Below, one piece after another: positions 32,725 to 43,237 of a stretch of 64,000 nt of DNA. The stretch covers positions 186,001-250,000 of the forward strand of contig JAACJK010000007.1 of NCBI GenBank assembly GCA_013368325.1, in the 5' to 3' direction. The notes below the pieces were generated by a model that was not told the DNA's origin, ran no database searches, and saw only the letters and a program-made list of their open reading frames with translations. Source of the stretch: Ephemerocybe angulata (lineage: Eukaryota; Basidiomycota; Agaricomycetes; Agaricales; Psathyrellaceae). The position numbers and the translations under genes are program-made. Within the stretch, counting starts at the first letter, position 1. Every line of letters starts with the position of its first letter.

Positions 32725-35700
32725 CTAAGTAGTATTGATCTGAGTGTTATTCTCGGGGTTAAGCAGCTGACCGAATAGGTAATAATTGAATGCAGTCGGC
32801 TTGGATGGATCGTCAAGAGGGCATGGTTCCAGAAGAAGATTCTGAACATGCTGGTTCATAGAAAGTTTGAGTAAAGCAACGCATATGGCTTCATGTGCAA
32901 TGCCCCCGTGATTTGCATCAACAGTCGTTTCTTCACTTGGAAAGACAAGATCAACCTAGATGTACAACACACTGTTAGACAAGAGGCGATATTAAACAAT
33001 ATGCAGGCATACCCCAAAAACCGTATTAGAGGCAATTGATGTTCCAGAAAAGGGCGTAACAGCCTGAATGAAAAGGCGAACCCGGAACATGGGGTCATCT
33101 TGGGCAGGGTTCGGCATGACGAGGCGATGGAGTGCTGCAGGGTGGACTCCTCTTCCAAGGAAGAAACACTTGATCTTGCAGGCAAATATCATCTGCAAGG
33201 CAGTTGCCTTGTAGCGAGCTTGATCATTTGGAAAGCTTTCTCCAGCTCCCATAGTGACCATGAAGTTTCGAAGAAAGCTCTCAGGATTTCGAAGCTTGGT
33301 GAAGAAGAGAGCTCCGAACATATCTAACGATGGAACAGGAGGCTGATCGCTCTCTCTGTGGCTGGTCCAAATAGTTGCTGTTGGGTCTGGACATCCACGC
33401 ATGCCGATGATGGTGTTGAACCCAGCACGTAAGGCCATGAAGGCCTCATCATCAGCAAGAATGACTGGCATGGCAAGGTCAAAAAGACGGGAAGCGAGAA
33501 GACGGTTGCGAAGCCGCGTATGCGCTTCAGGCTCTCGGGGCTCTGCAAAGGGGTTCCATGTGCCGAGGCCCTATTATGTCCTGTGAGTAATGGTGCTCCA
33601 TCTCAAGCTTCAATAGATGTCACCTTATTGTATATAGCCTGCAGCATTCCAGTGAGGTCATCCGGTCCTGATGGTGGCATAGCTTGGGTTCCATGAGGGC
33701 CAAGATGATCAAGCCGCTCCAGAAGGCGGCCCAGAGCAGGCTCAAAGCGCTTGACAGTATCTGTCTTGAGCTTCCTCCACGTAGGGCGTCGAAGGGTTAG
33801 AAGAAATATGAGGGCAGGGTGGACTGGGAAAGGGTACTGCTTCGTGTGCAAGATATACATCGCAAGCACGACACCATCCCTGCGGTACTTCATATGCTCG
33901 TTCGCTGACAACGGAGTTCCCAAGGTCGGGATAGCGTACATCCCAGAAGGACCAAGGGTCCAGTGTTCCCATCTTCAAGACACCCTCGCAGCATGTTCAC
34001 AACAGTGGCAAGCGTGATGCCAGGCCCAGAGGCCCCTCCAGTGCTTCATGTTACTTTAGTACCTTGATTAGGTATGACAGGCGATATGACTTACAGCTCG
34101 ACATAGAGAGTCCTTGGGGAGAGGATTTGAGGAATTGAAAGTCTCTCATAAGACTCGATAGCATATTGCGCCTGGGCGTTGGCCTCTTGAATGATGACCT
34201 TGAATGTTTTGGGAATAGAAACGGGGAGCATGGCGATAGATGGGTGCTGCTTTGCTTGGATGATGGCAAGAAGTGAACCAGCAGCCTCCTTGATGGAAAA
34301 CGCTTCAATGTGAAAGAGTGAGATGTAGTCAAAGCGGATGCGGTTTGCAACATTGTTCAGGTAGCGATTCATGCTCAGGATCATAAAGCGTGGGGAGTCA
34401 GGGCATGCTAAGGAGGGGGGTGTTTCGATGAACCCCAAGTTGAGTGGAGCGTCCCGAAGAGTGAGGGCTGTGATAGGTTGGAAGGTGGGAGGGGTTACAG
34501 ATGGTGGCGGAACTGGTACCATCAACTCGATGTCTAAGCTCATATCTAGACCAGGAGGGGATGGAGTATCCTGGCGAGCACGCCTTGGTGAGTGCTGCTC
34601 CTCAGCGCTTGCATCCATTGATGGAGAACGGGTGCGGCGCCTGCCTGTTGAGCGCTCAGGGCGTTGAGGCGGGGTGAGGGTAGTTGAATTAGAAGGAGTC
34701 TGGGGGCTGGGAGTGTCTGGGCACCCCGGGCATCCAAGAAGACATCCACGATTGTCAAATCCAGCATACTCCTCAGCGTCTTCTTCCTCCAAGTTCTTGA
34801 GATGCTCAGCCATACACCACGTCTTCTCCGCAAGCCTCCAAGGTCTACAGTAGTGAGACTCAGTAACAGGATGGTTGGGAATAGGGATGCTGGGATGGCT
34901 ACTTCCAGCTGGGCCTATTCACGTCTCCATTCAGTAAGGATCTATCTCAAGAATACTCAAAACTCACTGATAAACATTATAGATGTTCCAGGATAGTTGC
35001 TGTGGGAGAACTTTTTGACGATGAGCAGGCCGTTCCCCTTGGGCTTCTCGAAGTTGACAGTGGTAAAGCAATGCATTTTGAAGGTGTGGTGATCAGAGCT
35101 GTTGGTGCCCGAGGTGGGCTGCTTGCTGGGGTTAAGATAACGAAAGGGAAGGTGGTCGATGCTGGGGACAATCTCTTTGATGTTGGCTACAGTGCGAAGG
35201 CTGGTACCAAACTGGGTAGGCCACGTCTCGGTGCGCGCAAGTGGATGAGTCGAGTCGAAGTGCAAGACAAGGTGATGTTGAAAGCAGTGGTTGTTTAACG
35301 CAAGCACAAGATGCTTCCAACTCTCTGCAGGTGCCAAAGGTAAAGGGAGCATCACCTCCAGCACCAAATTATAATCCTTGAACTCCTTGATAGTCTTATA
35401 CATCTCAGATTGGCCAAATGCAACCCGGTGGACGACAGGAGGGTACTCGTGATGAAGGTCCTTGGGGTTGCAGAGTGCCATCTAGAATAGACGTTAAGTC
35501 AGAGTTGGTTGTATAATAGCTTAGAAACTTATGACAAATGGCCAAATCATGATCAAAAGCTTCATCTCGGTGGGCTCTGGAATCAAAGGGGTGCTGGTCC
35601 TGGGACGCCTGGAGCCTCCTGATGATCTGTTGCATCCTCCCTGTCCCTGTGATTGGGCTTCGTTCATTCGCTGTGAACTAGTGTGCCTTGTCGACTGTGA

Positions 35701-36045
35701 GAGCTCGTGGCTGGCCTGGGACGGCATCGTGTTTCTGTATCGCCTGATTGGTGGTGCTGAACCAGAGTTTGTGGACGACGGCTGGATGGCAGGAGTTTGA
35801 GGCTGAACCTGAGGAGCTCCAGTACTGATGGAAGGAAGAACACTGGGAGTGACTGAAGGCTGGGGGGCCGGTGCTGGGCCAGAAGAGGATGATTGCTGGG
35901 GGCGGGGCTGGCTGCTGTGGACGTAGTAGGGGTGCCCGCAAGCACAGCTGGTTCGAGCTCCTGTATAGCGGCCATCCTCGGAGATGAATCCACCACAATC
36001 TGTGCATTGGTTGCAGTAATAGCGTGGCTCTGGAGTAGACGCCAT
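32725..36045 (-). pseudogene. HECT-like ubiquitin-ligase protein with N-terminal Cys-rich segment (one frame break)
   Basis: Exons 36045-35536, 35481-34968, 34914-34095, 34043-33624, 33570-33013 and 32955-32725 give about 1018 codons. Phases agree except for one missing nucleotide in the fourth exon (33940-33960). The start is Cys/His-rich (YYCNQCTDCGGFI, then CACGHPYYVH), perhaps zinc-binding. A Pro/Ser-rich linker follows, then a domain that tracks the HECT order: LYVELTGGASGPGI (N-lobe start), RDGVVLAMYILHTKQYPFPV, FMALRAGFNTIIG, FRVRLFIQAVTPFSGTS, and GGIAHEAICVALLKLSM, which fits the C-lobe position of the catalytic Cys. A conserved-looking end reads YYLFGQLLNP. The HECT call is by motif order only. 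Its partner and substrate are unknown. Confidence 0.5.
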
Positions 36046-36631
36046 TGCTGAAGGCCAACTTGAGTAACGAGTTTGTGCTAAGAGTGAAGATGCACGCGAA
36101 TAAAATTTTGACCCTCACACGTTGTGACTTGCCCAACACTTGCCGAGCTGCCATCACGAGGTGCCGCCAGAGGTGCCGGAGGTCGAGCCCGGAGGGCTGT
36201 CGGAGCCTCCCCAGCCTCCCTCTGTAGTATTCCAAGATAGATCCTCTGTTATCTACCTCAACACATAGCTGTGGGTCTTTGATATAAACCAGGGAACTGT
36301 GGCACCTATTAGGCTGATGGTAATGTGATAGGCGCCATGCTCAACTCTATCATTGATGGGAATGTTTTCTATCCTAACATGGTGATATCCTATCATGTGG
36401 CCTGGACCATTGCTATAATGTCATGATTTCTGCATCAATGTCTATATACCAGGGTAGCTGAGCTATATTATGCAGGGAATCTTCTATCCATTGGACTGGT
36501 ATCTATTCAAATTGTTTCTATAATTTTCACTTTCTATCCATTTCATTTTTGTCCGAAAATACGTGCCATAGCTGGGTCAGTCAACTGCAGTTTCCAATTG
36601 ATAAACTGCTAAGTTTATAAGTCATTGAAGC
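36046..36631. other. right flank of the gene block; GC-rich 16-mer, then AT-rich DNA
   Basis: CGGAGGGCTGTCGGAG at 36190-36205 repeats the 16-mer at 15631-15646. From about 36240 the sequence becomes AT-rich and unassignable. This abrupt change may mark the right end of the transposon-like block. Confidence 0.4.
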
Positions 36632-36744
36632 CACTGCAAGTGGGAGATAGTTCGATATATTAGTTAAGTTAGATAAAGAGAAATACAACATAATGCAACT
36701 GTGAGTAGGAGATAGTTCGATAAGGGAACTACCCACTTGCAGTG
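36632..36744. repeat. 113-bp segment bounded by 13-bp perfect inverted repeats
   Basis: CACTGCAAGTGGG at 36632-36644 pairs with CCCACTTGCAGTG at 36732-36744. Inside, AGTRGGAGATAGTTCGAT-type sequence occurs twice (about 36641-36656 and 36705-36720). It is MITE-like in form but very short. Confidence 0.6.
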
Positions 36745-36989
36745 TAGACTATATACTGTGTACAACAATAAATGATCCATATCAAGAGAACAATAAAGTA
36801 TATACAAATATTAAACAATAGAAGTGAGAACAATGCTGTGTGATATATGTGAAATGATGGAATGAATGAACAATGTGATTGTAGATATATATAGAGCAAA
36901 GAAGCATTAGAACAATAGAAAAGTTTGAGAGAGGCAGCACCCATGTGAAGGTGAAGAGAACAATGGGCATGTGCATTGTACTTCAACAC
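36743..36989 (-). repeat. candidate copia LTR (TG...CA, 247 bp)
   Basis: Read on the minus strand it starts TGTTGAAGTACAATGCAC just after the RNase H end (with AAGGGTG as a purine tract) and ends TATAGTCTACA. The TG/CA ends, length and place are right for the 3' LTR of the adjacent copia fragment. The 5' LTR is absent, so the call rests on one copy. Confidence 0.5.
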
Positions 36990-36999
36990 ACCCTTCAAT

Positions 37000-37700
37000 G
37001 CAATATCACTACAGATTACTCAAGACCAAGAGCGAGATGGTAATGCTGTACAGCGGGTTTGGAGAGTAGTTTGGTAAAAATGTCGGCAATCATGTTGTTG
37101 GTAGGAAGGAAGTGGATGTCAATTTTGCTGCACTTGATAACCTCTTGTATCCAATACATCTTGATGCTGATGTGCTTCATCTTGCTGTAATGTTTGGTGT
37201 TCCAAAGCACCTTGAGAGCAGATTGATTATTAACCATCAGTCATGAAGGATCTGGCCTGTGACTGTAGTTCCAAGTTTCCGAAGGAATAACCACATCCAA
37301 ATGACTTTGTGTCCTGCTGAGGAAGCAGCAATGTATTCAGCCTCTGTCAAAGAGTCTGCAATGGTTGCCTGCTTCTTGGCAGACCAGCTAACAGTGCCTG
37401 TGCCCATCTTGATAAGGAACCCAGTGGTGGATCGATGAGTGTTGAGGCATCCAGCATGGTCTGCATCGGTATATGCCTGGAAGAGTTCTGAAGACAGGGA
37501 CTCACCTTCATTGTGATAAGTGAGTCTTACGTCCATTGTTCTCTTCAGATAGTGGAACAAATACTTGATGGCCTTCTAGTGGATTGGGCCTGGGTTTGAG
37601 TTGAACTGGGCAAGCTTGGCGACAGAGTAGGCAATGTCTGGGCGAGTTCCGATGGCAAGGTACATAAGAGCTCTGACTGTGTTCATATATGGAACAGCCT
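37000..37700 (-). pseudogene. Ty1/copia RT end and RNase H fragment (family 2)
   Basis: The blocks YLAIGTRPDIAYSVAKLAQF, YTDADHAGCLNTHRSTTGFL, ATIADSLTEAEYIAASSAGH, NNQSALKVLWNTKHYSKMKH and FLPTNNMIADIFTKLLSKP are in copia order on the minus strand. There are stops at 37574-37576 and 37237. The 5' side is cut near 37700 by a LINE fragment in the opposite orientation. Confidence 0.8.
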
Positions 37701-37937
37701 CCTGCACATGTGTGTGCCTACTTAGATGCACCACCACCTCTTTGAAGGGTGCCCTGACCTTCCTCGTATCCATCATACTCCCATGTTGAAGGAGCTCGTC
37801 GGCTATCTGATTGCGAACCTGCTTGCTCTGGGGCTGTGTTATGCCCTATCCCTTCTCTTTCAAATGTTGGTTACGCTGTAGTAGTTTATGACTGGTCTGC
37901 TTTTGCGCCTCGGAATATCAAATAGGATGTCAAAAAA
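37700..37937 (+). mobile_element. 5'-truncated LINE 3' end
   Basis: CTCCTGCACATGTG, then ELIGYLIANL coding sense and the 3' tail GAATATCAAATAGGAT plus an A run match the 3' end of the LINE at 54.68-55.27 kb. It interrupts the copia fragment near 37700. About 240 bp remain. Confidence 0.75.
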
Positions 37938-38214
37938 AAACATGATAGTCAGGCCAATCTTACTCGTGTTCAGTATGAGGTCTTCAGACCTGATTCCAAC
38001 AGGAGGGAGAGTGTTGTTCAGAAGCTAAGAGTGGGACATATAAGTATTAGCTTTTATCAAACCAATGGTACGTACTAAGAGTCCGTTTGGTACAGGTCTG
38101 GGCGCATATTTTAATTTAGGAGCAAGCTACAGCTACAGACCCACATGTGGTAAGCTCAGCACAGCTAGCATTGCCCAAACAAGTTCCAACACACCCCCTC
38201 CATACAATGTCTCA

Positions 38215-38440
38215 TTCAAGTCCAAGAGCCTGTCAATGATGTTCAATAGCAGGTTGAGGGAGAGGCTTGGTGAAGATATCAGCAATCATGTTGTGTGTGG
38301 GTAAGAAGTATACTTCAATTTCACCCCTCTGAATAACCTCTTGAATCCAGCGCCACTTGATGTCAATGTGCTTCATCCTGCCATAATGTTCAGGGTTCTT
38401 CAGAACTTGAAGAGCAGATTGGTTGTCAACCATGAGAGGA
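38215..38440 (-). pseudogene. copia RNase H fragment
   Basis: MVDNQSALQVLKNPEHYGRM, then EVYFLPTHNMIADIFTKPLP, on the minus strand. It parallels the end of the 37.0-37.2 kb fragment with more intact spelling. It is an isolated scrap with a possible LTR start just left (AACACACCCTCCATAC region). Confidence 0.75.
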
Positions 38441-38489
38441 GAAGGCTTATTGATCTCTTGTCCCCACCCAGCTCAAACTTTGACGACAT

Positions 38490-39110
38490 CACCATGGCCG
38501 ATGCCTAGCACAGATGTCCAGAAGGCAGAAGAGAACATCGACATCTTATCCCACAACTCCTAGGAGGGCCCTCAGTCTACTATCCCTGGTGGTGCTGCTG
38601 CTGAGACCTCGACCAATGTTCCTGTCAAAGTCTCTGACAATGAGTTCCTCATCTCTGAGGACGATGATTCTTGGGGGGGCTGAGGTAGGACATCTGCCCC
38701 ATCCTCTGGAGTCTGTTTAGTCATGCTAATGACTCATTTGACAATAGCACTGGCAGGCTGCAACCATGCATGTTATTCAAAATGGATACATTGTGGCCCA
38801 ATGAACTTGTCACCATGTTCAACCATGCTCACACCAAGAAGACTTCATATGAAAGTCACTGGTACGGTTCCTGCAACAAAATCTTCAGCCATTGTTTTGC
38901 TTCTTTCAAGTTCTATGTCGCTCTGCAGAGCCCTCCCAAGGGCAGTAGAAAAAATTGACTTTGCTGTATTCCTGGTCGCATCACACAGCGACGACATGCC
39001 TGTCCTGATTGTCGAGATCAAGGACAACAGTAAGTTGGAGGATGCTGAATCATGCCATAGCGCAAACCAACAAATATGCAGTAGATGCGTACCTGCGAGC
39101 ATGAATAAGA
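38490..39110 (+). pseudogene. broken gene with a possible PD-(D/E)XK-type nuclease motif
   Basis: Two frames alternate. One gives TLWPNELVTMFNHAHTKKTS and SHWYGSCNKIFSHCFASFKF, then a frame break after ALQSPPKGS. The other gives KIDFAVFLVASHSDDMPVLI followed by VEIKDN. The spacing of D (in IDF), E and K (in VEIK) matches the core of PD-(D/E)XK nucleases, and I believe such proteins are common in agaricomycetes. Upstream, an acidic stretch (SDNEFLISEDDDSWGG) may belong to the same or a neighbouring gene. The part after the motif is lost. Function is inferred, not shown. Confidence 0.4.
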
Positions 39111-39387
39111 GATGTAAGAAAAGAAAAGAAGGTGAGGAATAGCTATATAAAGGTAATGAATAAAAGAACAACAAAGAGAAAAGAGACATGAGGCAATGTG
39201 ACAGGTAGCGATAAGATAAGATAGTCAAAGTTATCATTGGCCCAACACAACAATCTGCACAGATCAATTTTAGCCAGGTCGAAGTAGGACCAACCATGAA
39301 GCCCACTGCTGCTTCAAGAAGCACCCAAAACCGCACCTGGCAAATTGGGCCTAAAGACTGGATCAGGCTTTCAGCAGCAATCCATCA

Positions 39388-40137
39388 ATACCACATGGAC
39401 TGCCCAGAGTCTACTAGTGGACTCTGGGTATTTTATGGACTCTGATCAGTGGGCTCATTGTGGAGTCCACATGAAGTTTATACCCCCTCCACGATCAGTC
39501 CACCCCCTCTCCACAGCCAGTTCATGTCAGACTTAGAGTTTACATATCTATTCCCAAGCACATGGACTCTATGTGAACTCTACTTTTGACAGAAAGAAAA
39601 TAAATAACATGCCCTATGATTGTACCTGAGACCTTGAAAATTGCTAATACTAAGCTTTTGGTATGAGTGCTAGCTATTAAGCTATCTGGTCTTATATATT
39701 TTATCTTGTAATTAAGCTATACTCTATATCTTATCCTATTTTTAGACTGCAAAGTCAATGCCCAAAAATCATTTTGCAGATTGTGAGACTAGCTTTCAAC
39801 CAATTGCTTAGTTATTTTATAGCCTCAATACTACAAAACAATGGCAACAGTATTATATAATAAAAATGATGGGACCAAAAATAGTCAGTCCAGTGGTTTG
39901 AGTGCAGTGGTAGTCCACATGAGTCCAGTGGCTTTAGTCCACAATTAGAGTTCACATAGACTCCACAGAGCTTGGCAACAGGTGTGGACTGTTTGTGGAC
40001 TGCTTGTAGACTGTTTGTAAACTGATTCTGGCAGGGAGCCTGCTGAAAATTTGGCTTCCAGTCCACGGGTACACTGCTGGACTCTTTGGTGGAGTCCACG
40101 TGGAGTCCATGCGAACAGGTGGGGGAGTGTAAAGTAC
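39388..40137 (-). mobile_element. inverted-terminus element with tRNA-like core, copy 3
   Basis: It has the same order as copies 1 and 2: CCACATGGACTGCCCAGAGT at the left, CCCCCTCCACGATCAGTCCA, the tRNA-like block at 39610-39690, and the AT-rich centre. At the right end GGAGTCCACGTGGAGTCC precedes GCGAACAGGTGGGGGAGTGT. The left terminus is clipped. At its right it abuts the endonuclease region of a LINE copy. Confidence 0.68.
39610..39690 (-). other. tRNA-like pol III promoter block (copy 3, decayed)
   Basis: The A-box region (complement of TGCTAGCTATTAAGCTA) and B-box region (complement of ATGATTGTACCTGAG) are in the same positions as in copies 1 and 2. The B box has lost GTTC (it reads GGTACAATC), so this copy is probably silent. 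Confidence 0.5.
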
Positions 40138-40139
40138 TC

Positions 40140-42966
40140 AAAATGCAACAAAAATTGATAGCTTACACCCTCATCGCTGTCAGGTTTGATAGTGCACCAC
40201 CTTACCGCTGGGGGAGATTGGCGGTGCACAATGCCACAGGCCACCGGATAATGGTCCGATGGGCCCTGGTTATGGGATTAGGTGACCCTGATGGGATCAG
40301 CTCTGGATCACCCAGCTGTGATGGCTGTGATGTGAGCACCTCGGAGCAAGGCACAAACACCAAGTCAATGACTGAGTGAACATTGGGATCAGCTTGCGAC
40401 ACATACGTCGGGCCTGGGTTAGTAAACTTGGTTTGCTCCAAGCCCAGTCTGGCTGCCGTTTCTAGCAGGAGGATGACTGTCATTCTGTGGTGTAAGACCC
40501 ATGGGTCCCACTCCCTAGAGTGACAGTTAAAAGTCACCGCCTATGTAGGACAGGGCAGGTAAGGCATCGGCCTTCTCAGCAATGAGCTTGATGGCATGGT
40601 GTTGGTCGTCTGAGTAGACGTTCATGAAGTGCAGCACCCGTTCACGCCCAAAGGTCGTCGAGGAGGTCCTGATGATAGGCAGGGCGCCAGTGCGTCAGCC
40701 TATTGGAAATATAGATCAGGACCAGGCTTCGGGAGTCTCGCCATATGCAGCCAGTTGGGGTAGCGGGGTGCTCCAATAACATCAGCTCCCTCTTTGCTTA
40801 CCGTGGTGGGCGCTTGTCTTATAGTCTGCCAAGGGGGTTCTTGGATAAACAAAATATCGAATTCATCCTTCAGACAATATAATAGTTCTTAGCAATATTG
40901 AAACTCAGAACCCTAATCTTGCTGTCTGTCGAGCTAGACATGAGGAAGGGTATGAGTGCTAGTGCGGCCGTGCTGTTGATGAGCACGTACCTCGGAATAC
41001 TTGGCCACAGCGCAGGCTCGGTCAAAGTGGTGGTCCCAGAAGGGACACTTATGGTCAAAGTCTCTGTGTCCATCCCTGCGGCAGGCCAGGCACTTCCACG
41101 AATGAGGGCAATCTACCCCTGGAGGAGTAGGGAGAACTGGGGGGTTGGCTTTGGCATTGCCCTTGCACCCGCCACACTGATGATGATGCTCGTTCTGGGA
41201 GTGAAAACCCCCACAGATTGGGCAGCAAAGATGGCCCTGGCAGGCCTTGTTTGGGTGCCCCCACTTCCAGCACATCTGGCAGAGAGGGGTCCCGGGGGAG
41301 GCGTTGATGAGGTGCCGGGTGCGGAGTCCCTGCTGGGAGTCCCAAATGTCAAAGAACATGTCGCAGCGGGTGCTGCTCTTTGAGTTCCTGATGACACAAG
41401 GGGGCCAGCCAGAACGAGATCAGATCTCAGTGGCGAGTCCTCAAACGTGTGGGTGATGTCCTCTGGCTTAATGTGCAAGTTGCTCTTGGCCTCAAGGATG
41501 AAAAGAACATTCAGGAGCTGGAGAAAACTCTTGGACGAGGAGAGGCCAACCCAAGCGACTGTGTCCAGCAGCTTGCAATAGAAATATCCTCAGATGTGGT
41601 CAACTTCGACCTGCGAGAGGACTTCAGTGAGGGTTAGAGACCACCCACCATCTGCCAATATCTGCGTGCGCATCTGAGGACCGTACTGCCAGAGGCAATG
41701 GTTGATGCCATTGCGCACCATATCATAGGAGACTGAGTTGCCAGGGTTCCTATCTGGCTTGAACTCTACCAGAACCTGCTTGTGTGTGGGTCCCGCTGTG
41801 GTATGTGAGGGGTTCTTCTTCTTTGCAGATGATGAGGAGGGAGTTCCCTGAGTGACAGCATGCATCCTGAGGATGTTATCAGCTGAGACATGGGGCACAG
41901 CCTTAGCAAGCTCCACAAGCCCTGCCACCTTTTGAGAAGGCATAGTTTTCGCAGCAGCTGCAAAGGAAGTGGGCTTGCATTTGGTAAAGCGGGCATCTCA
42001 GGGTTGGATGGGAGCCTGGCTGGAATAGAGCACTGGAACAGAGCCACAGGTGCCTTAGGCTGAGGCCTGGGAGCCATGTGGGCCCCAGGGTGCACAGCTG
42101 GAGGCTTCTGGCCAGAGGGGGCTGGATTAGGAAGCTTCTGAGAAGCCTCTCCCATTTCGACGTCCTGCGCAGGAGAATCTGGGCTGGGAGCAGCTGGGGC
42201 AGAGGGTTTCTTACCCCGGGTCAGGGCAGAGGGTTTGGAAGGCCTAGCGGGCCCCGGAATTCTTGCCCGTGCTGTGGGGGGGCACTGCTGAGGTTCATGA
42301 CAGTGCTGCTGGAAGCCCCTACCCCCAGAGAGGGCAGAGTCTTGGGCAGGATTGTACGGAGGGTAGAACACATAGCCCCATCCGGCCCACCCAGGTGAGG
42401 GAGAATGAGTATCCAGGTTGATCGGGGGTCTGGGAGGAGGTAGGGGCACAAAATGATAAATCATATGGTCCTCGTCCTCTGGGAACTCAGCAGGTGAGAG
42501 GTGCAGGCCCCATTGGGTCTGCATGAGGGTCTCAATCATGAGACATAGAAAGTCAGTGAGGTTTTTGACCTTGCCAAGCAGTGCAGCATTGGTAGGGGAA
42601 GCCGTGGTACAGAAGAACTGGAAGACAGCATCCAGGGTTCCAAAGATTCAGAGGTCAGCTGGTTGCGGAGGGCAGGGACGGTAGTGCGGTACATCTCCCT
42701 GGTGCTAGACTGGGTGCAGCTGGACGGCTGGAGGCCGCTGAGGTGAGAGGAGCCTGTGGAGACAGGGGTCAAGTTGCCAGAGTCACTCCTAGGGGGCGAG
42801 GACTGGCTGCGGCATGGTGGACCTGAGTCCATAGTGTTGCAACGGGTGCAGTAGGCCCACCTGCTTTGAAATCAAATACAGGTATGCCTTCCTACGAGCT
42901 TGGGGGTTGAGTAGAGCGGTGTGGAGAGTGTTGTCCCAAATAGGAAGATAGTGGTTGAGGATCAAG
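40140..42966 (-). mobile_element. LINE copy A (ORF1 plus endonuclease, 3' part missing)
   Basis: The 5' end at 42966 (CTTGATCCTCAACCACTA on the minus strand) is identical to that of copy B at 53004. The two copies therefore probably share a true 5' terminus. ORF1 sense covers roughly 42830-40930 and the start of the apurinic-type endonuclease 40920-40180. Several frame breaks are present. The reverse transcriptase is absent. The element ends against inverted-terminus element copy 3. Confidence 0.75.
40930..42832 (-). pseudogene. LINE ORF1 (gag-like, CCHC zinc knuckles), copy A
   Basis: The protein is Pro/Ala/Ser-rich in its first third. A middle domain (KAVPHVSADNILRMHAVTQG, then LTEVLSQVEVDHI) and C-terminal zinc knuckles follow: CQMCWKWGHPNKACQGHLCC, CPICGGFHSQNEHHHQC and CLACRRDGHRDFDHKC. 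Such ORF1 proteins bind LINE RNA. The frame shifts at least three times (near 41760-41990, 41350 and 40930). Confidence 0.7.
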
Positions 42967-43123
42967 AAGCGACATCTGGAGGGTCTCCTCCTCCTGCTTC
43001 CAGGTAGAAAACAGGTCATCGTACGCATTGAAGTTGAAGCAACTCCTGGTGCACTTCTGATGGTACGTGGCCTTAGGATCATCCCTGCAGTCTATGATCG
43101 TCTTCTGGTCCTGTTCAAGCTAT
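42966..43123 (-). pseudogene. copia gag fragment
   Basis: The minus strand reads LEQDQKTIIDCRDDPKAT, then FNAYDDLFSTWKQEEETLQ. This is the same gag segment as + strand 45500-45590. It is wedged between the LINE 5' end and a + strand copia scrap, so the locus has been rearranged. Confidence 0.65.
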
Positions 43124-43237
43124 ATGGCAGGCCTGAAAGCCTACTCCTGTGATTGGAGAAGATAGTGATGATGACTTGAGCAGTTATTGGTGAAGATAAC
43201 AGAGACTTTGCAGGCGCTGCAGGTCCTACAGGTGATC
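43124..43237 (+). pseudogene. copia internal scrap duplicated from the pol linker
   Basis: CTATATGGCAGGCC to GGTCCTACAGGT matches 47383-47493 of the main copia copy with about 10 differences. It then jumps directly to an LTR start. It marks an internally deleted second copia copy sharing this LTR. Confidence 0.75.
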
